Origin: Sphingopyxis sp.
GTDB lineage: Bacteria; Pseudomonadota; Alphaproteobacteria; Sphingomonadales; Sphingomonadaceae
Assembly: GCA_026125835.1 (NCBI GenBank)
Contig: JAHCKJ010000167.1
Coordinates: 1-5,144, forward strand
Length of the DNA: 5,144 bases
Reading direction: 5' to 3'
The notes under the pieces are model-generated. The model was not told the origin of the DNA. It saw only the letters and a list, made by a program, of their open reading frames with translations, and ran no database searches. This document shows, in pieces, positions 1-5,144 of this stretch. A program made the position numbers and the translations under genes. How positions within the stretch are numbered: position 1 is the stretch's first letter; each line of letters starts with the position of its first letter.

Positions 1-1121
1 AGCGGCAGCAGGACATTCTGACCGCGCTGGGCTTCACGATCATCGAACAGGGCGGCCGCTGGCAGGTCGCGGTGCCGAGCTGGCGCCGCGACATCGACGG
101 CGCGCCCGACCTGGTCGAGGAGGTCACGCGCATCACCGGTTTCGACGCGATCGCGTCGGTGCCGCTGCCGCGCACGGATGGCGTCGCCAAGCCGACCGCG
201 ACCCCCGAACAGCTGCTCGAACGCCGCCTGCGCCGCGCCGCGGCGGCGGCGGGTTTTCACGAAGCGGTGACGTGGAGCTTCATTTCCAAGCAGGAAGCCG
301 CGCCCTTCGGCGGTGGTGACTGGTCGCTCGCCAACCCGATCAGCGAGGATCTGAAGGTCATGCGCCCGTCGCTACTGCCCGGCCTGCTCGCCGCGGCGGC
401 GCGCAACCAGAACCGCGGCGCTGACAGCATCCGCCTGTTCGAAATCGGGCGGCGTTATCTGACCGGCGTCGAGCGTCCAACGCTGGCGGTTCTAATGGCG
501 GGCGACAAGCGCGCGCGCGGGTGGCAGGCGGGCAAGGCGGCGCCCTTCGACGCGTTCGACGCCAAGGCGGCGGCACTGGCGCTGCTCGACGCCGCGGGCG
601 CCCCCGCCGACCGTCTGCAGGTGATGGACGCGGTGAGCGAGGGCAGCATCTGGCACCCCGGCCAGTCGGCGACGCTGCGGCTCGGCCCCAAGGCGGTGCT
701 CGCCGAGTTCGGCGCGCTCCACCCGCTGCTGACCCGCCATTTCGACGTCGATGGCCCGGTGATGGCGGTGCAGATCTTCCTCGACGCCATTCCCGCCAAG
801 CGCGCGAGCGGCCCGGCGCGCGCCGCCTTCGCCCCGCCCGCGCTGCAATCGGTGCGCCGCGACTTCGCTTTTCTGGCCCCGACCAGCCTGACCGCCGCCG
901 ATCTGGTCCGCGCGATCCGCGGCGCCGACAAGGCGGCCATTGTCGATGCCCGCCTGTTCGACCGCTTCACCGGCCAAGGCGTGCCCGAAGGTCAGGTGAG
1001 CCTGGCGGTCGAGGTCGAATTGCAGCCGGTGGAAAAGAGCTTCACCGATGCCGGGCTGAAGGCGATCGCCGACAAGGTGGTCGCGGCGGCGGCGAAGGTG
1101 GGGGCGGTTTTGCGCGGGTGA
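1..1121 (+). CDS. pheT: Phenylalanine--tRNA ligase beta subunit, C-terminal part (5' end outside window)
   Basis: PheT is the beta subunit of the cytoplasmic alpha2-beta2 enzyme that attaches phenylalanine to tRNA-Phe; PheS carries the aminoacylation site. The frame is open from the window edge (first full codon at position 3) to TGA at 1119-1121, giving 372 visible residues. The family is usually about 800 aa, so a little over half lies upstream. Visible residues 1-52 are the end of the B5 domain, with the typical DLVEEVTRITGFDAI ending. Residues about 60-260 are the synthetase-like core: LANPISEDLKVMRPSLLPGL (109-128) and RLFEIGRRY (144-152) are hallmark PheT strings. Residues about 277-371 form the ferredoxin-fold anticodon-binding domain (FDX-ACB), containing SVRRDFAFL (283-291) and LFDRFTGQGVPEG. 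The reading frame is intact and strongly GC3-biased. The stop overlaps the next gene's GTG. pheS is expected upstream but cannot be seen. Confidence 0.97.
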   Translation, partial: RQQDILTALGFTIIEQGGRWQVAVPSWRRDIDGAPDLVEEVTRITGFDAIASVPLPRTDGVAKPTATPEQLLERRLRRAAAAAGFHEAVTWSFISKQEAAPFGGGDWSLANPISEDLKVMRPSLLPGLLAAAARNQNRGADSIRLFEIGRRYLTGVERPTLAVLMAGDKRARGWQAGKAAPFDAFDAKAAALALLDAAGAPADRLQVMDAVSEGSIWHPGQSATLRLGPKAVLAEFGALHPLLTRHFDVDGPVMAVQIFLDAIPAKRASGPARAAFAPPALQSVRRDFAFLAPTSLTAADLVRAIRGADKAAIVDARLFDRFTGQGVPEGQVSLAVEVELQPVEKSFTDAGLKAIADKVVAAAAKVGAVLRG

Positions 1122-1642
1122 CGGACGAGCCTGGCAGCAGCGCCGCGCTGACGTTCAGCGCCCGTATCAAGCTCAAGGGGATCAACCCTTATGTGCTCGT
1201 GAGCGCCGCCCGCTCCCGCCGGATTCGGCCCGACTGGAAAAAGCCTATGCCCGTTCTGGTCCAAGTGAACGGTCGGCCCGAGCCCGCATGGCCGATCAAC
1301 ATGATGCCTGCGGGCGACGGAAGCTTTTTTCTCTATCTCGACGGCATCGTCCGCGCGGCGTCGGCCACCAGTGTCGGCGACCTGGTCGAGGTATCGATCG
1401 CGTTCGACGCACATTATCGGAGCGGACCACAGCATGAGTTGCCTCCCGCCTTTGCGTCAGGTCTGGACGCAAATTCCGCAGCCAAAATGCGATGGGAGAG
1501 CCTGTCGCCCAGCTTGCGTAAGGAAGTCCTGCGCTATCTCGCCAGCCTGAAAACGGACGGGGCAAGACAGCGCAATGTCGAACGCGCGATCCGGGTCCTC
1601 GGCGGCGCGAAGGAACGTTTTCTGGCGCGGGACTGGAACTAG
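1118..1642 (+). CDS. DUF1905 / YdeI-OmpD-associated (OmdA) family protein
   Basis: A 174-aa protein with two linked domains. Residues about 11-97 resemble DUF1905, a small beta-barrel-like fold: LTFSARIKL, then VLVQVNGRPEPAWPINMMP, then GDGSFFLYLDGIVRAA and GDLVEVSIAFD. Residues about 108-168 resemble the YdeI/OmdA helical domain, with the signature WESLSPSLRKEVLRYLASLK (126-145) followed by RNVERAIRVLGG. Many bacterial proteins have this order and size, so it looks full length. Its biochemical role is unknown to me; the 'OmpD-associated' and 'bacteriocin-protection' labels of the family are weakly founded. There is no signal peptide or membrane segment, so it is probably cytoplasmic. The frame stays open upstream to 521, but that part is an Arg/Gly-rich shadow of pheT. 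GTG at 1118 overlaps the pheT TGA (GTGA), which suggests translational coupling; a G-rich stretch at 1095-1107 is only a weak ribosome binding site. Codon bias is looser than in pheT. Confidence 0.85.
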   Translation: MTDEPGSSAALTFSARIKLKGINPYVLVSAARSRRIRPDWKKPMPVLVQVNGRPEPAWPINMMPAGDGSFFLYLDGIVRAASATSVGDLVEVSIAFDAHYRSGPQHELPPAFASGLDANSAAKMRWESLSPSLRKEVLRYLASLKTDGARQRNVERAIRVLGGAKERFLARDWN

Positions 1643-1661
1643 GGTCCGCGTCCTAGGGTCC
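1640..1661. repeat. Direct repeat TAGGGTCC x2 at convergent gene junction
   Basis: TAGGGTCC occurs at 1640-1647 and again at 1654-1661, a 14-bp period. The first copy contains the TAG stop of the YdeI-like gene (1640-1642). A third, inverted copy of the 7-mer (GACCCTA, 1663-1669) follows at once and contains the glnD stop on the other strand. The repeat is read directly from the sequence; any function is inference, and it may be only a short duplication next to a terminator. Confidence 0.6.
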
Positions 1662-1669
1662 TGACCCTA
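1654..1669. terminator. Possible bidirectional hairpin between convergent genes
   Basis: TAGGGTC (1654-1660) and GACCCTA (1663-1669) are perfect inverted 7-bp arms separated by CT. A 2-nt loop is too tight, so in RNA the top pair would open to leave about a 6-bp stem with a 4-nt loop. The copy at 1640-1646 could pair with the same right arm instead, with a 16-nt loop. Position supports termination: it lies exactly between two converging genes and would read the same from both sides. Against it, neither strand has a T-run after the stem and the stem is short, so it is a weak intrinsic terminator at best. Because the right arm overlaps the glnD stop codon, a terminating ribosome could melt it. 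Confidence 0.3.
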
Positions 1670-4426
1670 AGCGGCCACCGCTTCCTCGCTCGCACTCGTC
1701 GCGGCCTCGAGCAGGCGTTTCTCCAACGACTTTACCCGCGCCGCGCTGTCGATCTTGTCGCCGATCAAGTCGGTGACATAGAAGGTGTCGACCGCGCGTT
1801 CGCCATAGGTGGCGACGTGGGCGCTGTGGACGGTGACCTTTGACTGGAACAGCGCATAGGCGAGCTGGTTGAGCAGCGCGGGGCGGTCCTGCGCATTGAC
1901 TTCGATAACCGTGAAGCGATTCGATGCCTTGTTATCGACGAACACGTTCGGGGCGATGCGGAAGGCTTCGGCTCTTGTGCGCGGGAGGGCGCGAGCCTCG
2001 AGTTTGGGGAGCAATTTCTGGCGGTTGGCGAGCGCGTCCTCGATCGCGCGGATCAGCCGGGCGATCTGTCCCGTTTCGGCAAAGGGGCGGCCGATCGGAT
2101 CCTGGACGAGGAAATTGTCGAGTGCGAGGCCGTCGCGCGTCGTGTGGATGCGCGCGTCGATGATGTTGCCGCCGGCGAGGTGAATGCCCCCCGCGATGCG
2201 GTAGAAAAGCCCCGGATGGTCGGCGGCGAGCACCATCACCAAGGTCGCGCCGCGATCGTCGTCGGGGACCGCGGCGATGTGGAGCGGCGCATCGCCCGCT
2301 TGCCGGATATGGACGAGATTGGCGGCGATGACCTCGACCGGTTCGGCGATCCAATAGCTTTCGGGCAGGCGCTGGGCGACCTTGTCGAACGTCTTCTGGT
2401 CGAAGCCGAATTGCGCCGCGACTGCCTCTTTCTTGCTCGCGATGCGCTGTTCGCGGCCTTTTTGCTTGTGGCCGAGGCGCAGCACCTCTTCGGCGGCGTC
2501 GTATAGTTCGGTGAGCAATTGCCGTTTCCAGCTGTTCCACACCCCGGGGCCGACGGCGCGGATATCGACGACCGTGAGGACGAGGAGCAGGCGCAGCCGT
2601 TCGGGGCTTTGCACCTGCCCTGCAAAATCGAGGATCGTCTTGAAATCGGCGAGGTCGCGTTTGAACGCGGTCGCCGACATCAGCAGGTGGTAGCGCACGA
2701 GCCATGACACGGTTTCGGTCTCGGCCTCGCTGAGCCCCAGCCGCGGGCAGACGCGCAGCGCGAGTTCGGCGCCGAGCACACTATGGTCGCCGCCGCGCCC
2801 CTTGGCGATGTCGTGAAGCAGCACCGCGACATAGACGACACGCCGCGAATGGATCTGGCCCATGATCGCGGTCGAGAGCGGGTGATCGTCCTTGAGCCGC
2901 CCCTGTTCGATATCGGACAGCAGCCCGATCGCGCGGATCGTGTGCTCGTCGACGGTATAGTGATGATACATGTCGAACTGCATCTGCGCGACGACGCGGC
3001 CGAAATCGGGCACGAAGCGGCCGAACACCCCCGCCTCGTTCATCCAGCGCAGCACCGTTTCGGGGTCGCGCGGACTGGTCAGCACGTCGAGAAATAGCGC
3101 GTTGGCGCGGCGCTCCCGGCGCACCGCCTGCGTCTCGATCAACTTCGCATCGTGGCGCGCCTGGCGCATCGCCTGCGGATGGATTTCCAGGCCGTGCCTG
3201 TCGGCGAGCGCGAAAATCTCGACCAGCCGCACCGGGTCGGCCTGAAAAAAATCGTCCGACGGCAACGCGAGCCGGCCGCGGTCGAGGACGAAGCCGTTGA
3301 GCTTGCCCGGCCGTCGCCGGATCGTCGGCAGAAAGCGCCGTCCGCGCGCCGCCATCTGGTCGTCGAGATGCGCGAGGAAGGTGCCGGTGAGGTCGCCGAC
3401 GCTTTTCGCGTGGAGGAAATAGAGCTGCATGAAGCGTTCGACCGCGCTTTTGCCGGGGCGGTCGGCGAATTTCATGCGCGCGGCAATCTCGCGCTGGAAA
3501 TCGAAGGTCAGCCGGTCCTCGGCACGGCCCGCGAGGGTATGGAGGTGACAGCGGACGGCGAGCAGGAAATTTTCGGCGCGCGCGAACTGCTTGAGCTCGC
3601 GCGCGCTGAGCAGCCCGGCATCGACCAACTCGGGAACGGTGCGCACGCGGTGGATGAACTTGCCGATCCAGAAGAGCGTGTGAAGGTCGCGCAGCCCCCC
3701 CTTGCCCTCTTTCACATTGGGTTCGACGACATAACGCGAATCGCCCATGCGTTTGTGCCGCTCGTCGCGTTCGGCGAGCTTGTCGGCGACGAACGCCCGC
3801 GCATTGCCTGCGACGACTTCGGCATCGAAGCGCGCCGACGCCTGGTCGTACAGGTCGCGGTCGCCCCAGATGAAGCGGCCTTCGAGCAGCGCGGTGCGGA
3901 TCGTCAGGTCGTCCTTTGCCGCGCGGACCATCTCGTCGAGCGAACGCGACGAATGGCCGACCTTCAGCCCCAGATCCCAGAGCGTATAGAGCTGCGCCTC
4001 GATCACCTGTTCGGTCCAGCTCGTCTGCTTGAACGGCGTGAGGAAACCGATGTCGACGTCGCTGTACGGAGCCATTTCGCCGCGGCCATAGCCACCCACC
4101 GCGATCAGGGTGATGCGCTCGCCCGACGATCTGTTGCCCGAAGGATAGAGCTGGCCGACGGTGAAATCGTGGCTGAGGCGGACGATCTGGTCGATCAGGA
4201 AGGCGGTTGCCTGCGCGGCGACGCGCCCGGACGAGGGGTCGTCGAGCAGCCGCCGTTCGATCTCGGCGCGTCCATCGTCGAGCGCCGCCTTGAGCAGCGC
4301 GACCATCGCGCGGCGGCGCTGGCCCGCGTCCTGCGTTTCGGCGGCAATAGCGTCGAGCCGGCCCGCAAGCGCGCGGCGATCGATGATCGCGCGGCGCGCC
4401 TCGAGCTTGTCGAAGATGTCGCTCAT
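1667..4426 (-). CDS. glnD: Bifunctional [protein-PII] uridylyltransferase / uridylyl-removing enzyme
   Basis: GlnD is the cytoplasmic glutamine sensor. It adds UMP to PII proteins (GlnB/GlnK) when glutamine is low and removes it when glutamine is high, setting glutamine synthetase activity and nitrogen-regulated transcription. The 919-aa product is complete and of usual alphaproteobacterial length. Domains in order: nucleotidyltransferase with GGYGRGEMAPYSDVD (111-125), where D123 and D125 fit the metal-binding pair; a conserved GlnD segment VEPNVKEGKGGLRDLHTLFW (234-253); the HD hydrolase domain with HHYTVDEHT (488-496), LLHDIAKG (536-543), GGDH (545-548) and RYH (578-580); then two ACT domains, about 728-800 (ADHPGLFYRIAGGIHLAGGN) and 838-908 (DRPALLNQLAYALF), which bind glutamine in the family. 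All key motifs are present, so both activities are expected. ATG at 4426 overlaps the mutS TGA (ATGA); GGCGGA (4433-4438) lies 6 nt before it as a plausible ribosome binding site. The stop is TAG. Confidence 0.97.
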   Translation of the reverse strand: MSDIFDKLEARRAIIDRRALAGRLDAIAAETQDAGQRRRAMVALLKAALDDGRAEIERRLLDDPSSGRVAAQATAFLIDQIVRLSHDFTVGQLYPSGNRSSGERITLIAVGGYGRGEMAPYSDVDIGFLTPFKQTSWTEQVIEAQLYTLWDLGLKVGHSSRSLDEMVRAAKDDLTIRTALLEGRFIWGDRDLYDQASARFDAEVVAGNARAFVADKLAERDERHKRMGDSRYVVEPNVKEGKGGLRDLHTLFWIGKFIHRVRTVPELVDAGLLSARELKQFARAENFLLAVRCHLHTLAGRAEDRLTFDFQREIAARMKFADRPGKSAVERFMQLYFLHAKSVGDLTGTFLAHLDDQMAARGRRFLPTIRRRPGKLNGFVLDRGRLALPSDDFFQADPVRLVEIFALADRHGLEIHPQAMRQARHDAKLIETQAVRRERRANALFLDVLTSPRDPETVLRWMNEAGVFGRFVPDFGRVVAQMQFDMYHHYTVDEHTIRAIGLLSDIEQGRLKDDHPLSTAIMGQIHSRRVVYVAVLLHDIAKGRGGDHSVLGAELALRVCPRLGLSEAETETVSWLVRYHLLMSATAFKRDLADFKTILDFAGQVQSPERLRLLLVLTVVDIRAVGPGVWNSWKRQLLTELYDAAEEVLRLGHKQKGREQRIASKKEAVAAQFGFDQKTFDKVAQRLPESYWIAEPVEVIAANLVHIRQAGDAPLHIAAVPDDDRGATLVMVLAADHPGLFYRIAGGIHLAGGNIIDARIHTTRDGLALDNFLVQDPIGRPFAETGQIARLIRAIEDALANRQKLLPKLEARALPRTRAEAFRIAPNVFVDNKASNRFTVIEVNAQDRPALLNQLAYALFQSKVTVHSAHVATYGERAVDTFYVTDLIGDKIDSAARVKSLEKRLLEAATSASEEAVAA

Positions 4427-5144
4427 GCCTCGTCCGCCAGCAGGCGTTTGAGCGCATAAAGCGCGTCGAGCGCCTCGCGCGGGGCGAGCACGTCGGGGTC
4501 CATCCGGGCCAGCGCGTCGCGGAGCGCGTCGGTCTTTTCGGCGGGCGCGGCGGCGAGGGTGGCGGCGAAGAGCGGCAGGTCGTCAAGCCCCGCCGCGAGC
4601 CCGCCGGTTTTCTCGCGCCCGGCTTCGAGCTTCGCCAGCACCGCTTCGGCGCGCTGGACGACGCCCGCGGGAACCCCGGCGAGGCGCGCGACGGCAAGGC
4701 CGTAGCTGCGGTCGGCGGGGCCGTCGGCGAGTTCGTGGAGCAGCACGAGGTCGCCCTGCCATTCGCGCGCGCGGACATGGTGCAGCGACAGCGCGTCGAG
4801 CGTTTCGGCGAGGCGCGTGAGTTCGTGATAATGCGTCGCGAAGAGGCAGCGGCAGCGGTTGACCTCGTGCACCGCCTCGACCACCGACCAGGCGAGCGCG
4901 AGCCCGTCATAGGTCGAGGTGCCGCGCCCGACCTCGTCGAGGATGACGAAGCTTTGCGGCGTCGCCTGCGCGAGGATCGCCGCGGTTTCGACCATCTCGA
5001 CCATGAAGGTCGAGCGCCCGCGCGCGAGATTGTCGCTGGCGCCGACGCGGCTGAACAGCCGGTCGACGAGTCCGAGCCGCGCCGACGCCGCGGGGACAAA
5101 GCCTCCTGCCTGCGCGAGCACGACGATGAGCGCATTCTGGCGGA
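4423..5144 (-). CDS. mutS: DNA mismatch repair protein MutS, C-terminal part (5' end outside window)
   Basis: MutS binds base mismatches and small loops as a dimer and, on ATP exchange, recruits MutL. Only the last 239 residues are here; the family is usually 850-900 aa. The visible part opens with RQNALIVVLAQAGGFVPA, which directly follows the Walker A loop in this family, so the P-loop itself falls just outside. Then come LFSRVGASDNLARGRSTFMV (29-48), the ABC signature region; FVILDEVGRGTSTYDG (65-80), Walker B with the catalytic DE; and LFATHYHEL (100-108) with the switch histidine. SYGLAVARLAGVPAGVVQRA (146-165) belongs to the helix-turn-helix dimer interface. The C-terminal tail carries MDPDVLAPREALDALYALKR (214-233), typical of MutS ends. 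The frame runs uninterrupted from the window edge; a GTG at 5121 is internal, not a start. The TGA at 4423-4425 overlaps the glnD ATG, so the two are probably co-transcribed and translationally coupled. Confidence 0.97.
   Translation of the reverse strand, partial: RQNALIVVLAQAGGFVPAASARLGLVDRLFSRVGASDNLARGRSTFMVEMVETAAILAQATPQSFVILDEVGRGTSTYDGLALAWSVVEAVHEVNRCRCLFATHYHELTRLAETLDALSLHHVRAREWQGDLVLLHELADGPADRSYGLAVARLAGVPAGVVQRAEAVLAKLEAGREKTGGLAAGLDDLPLFAATLAAAPAEKTDALRDALARMDPDVLAPREALDALYALKRLLADEA

Noticed and set aside
521..1117. Upstream part of the open frame that leads into the YdeI-like gene
   Set aside because: Its Arg/Gly-rich product overlaps the pheT core and FDX-ACB domains out of frame. 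Family-like sequence begins only after the GTG at 1118, so this is not an N-terminal extension.
1325..1330. T6 run after a GC-containing stretch, resembling a terminator tail
   Set aside because: It encodes two Phe residues in the middle of the DUF1905 domain, and I see no convincing stem directly before it.
492..1435. Open frames on the - strand opposite pheT and the YdeI-like gene (492-977, 455-970, 992-1435)
   Set aside because: They have low-complexity composition, no domain and no start signal, and they lie opposite confidently assigned genes.
1869..2705. Several overlapping open frames on both strands within the 3' third of glnD
   Set aside because: All are shadows of the glnD ACT and linker regions, with mutually conflicting frames and no recognisable products.
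3152..4459. 435-codon open frame on the + strand opposite glnD
   Set aside because: It is codon-aligned antisense to glnD. It would be closed only by Leu TTA/CTA or Ser TCA codons in glnD, which are rare at this GC content, so a long opening is expected. The product shows no recognisable domain, and the glnD motifs on the other strand are unambiguous.
2781..5135. 784-codon open frame on the - strand running across mutS and glnD
   Set aside because: It is an alternate frame of two certain genes. The product is extremely rich in Arg, Pro, Ser and Ala with no domain, as expected of a GC-rich shadow frame.

Overview
The window is a gene-dense, high-GC bacterial chromosomal stretch of core housekeeping genes. 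Strong G/C bias at third codon positions, the mutS-glnD gene pair and the protein sequences suggest an alphaproteobacterium, most likely a sphingomonad (Sphingopyxis, Sphingomonas or a relative). That placement comes from family resemblance and gene order, not from a database search.

Layout: the left 1.64 kb is read on the + strand. It starts inside pheT (phenylalanyl-tRNA synthetase beta subunit; its C-terminal 372 residues are present). The pheT stop codon overlaps a GTG start for a 174-aa protein with a DUF1905 domain and a YdeI/OmpD-associated (OmdA) domain. The right 3.5 kb is read on the - strand. The C-terminal 239 residues of mutS (mismatch-repair ATPase) enter from the right edge and overlap by 4 nt (ATGA) the start of a complete glnD (PII uridylyltransferase/uridylyl-removing enzyme, 919 aa). 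The two transcription units converge with only 24 bp between stop codons. That junction carries a small repeat, TAGGGTC twice plus one inverted copy, in which both stop codons are embedded.

Function: PheT works with PheS (expected upstream, outside the window) to charge tRNA-Phe. GlnD is the glutamine sensor that modifies PII proteins and so controls nitrogen assimilation. MutS recognises mismatches. The YdeI-like protein has no secure function. The two pairs are linked by translational overlap, but nothing suggests a shared pathway within either pair.

No stretch longer than 300 bases lacks a gene. I see no RNA gene, mobile element, CRISPR array or defence system, and no evidence of an undescribed system. 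The items worth a second look are the junction repeat and the relaxed codon bias of the YdeI-like gene.
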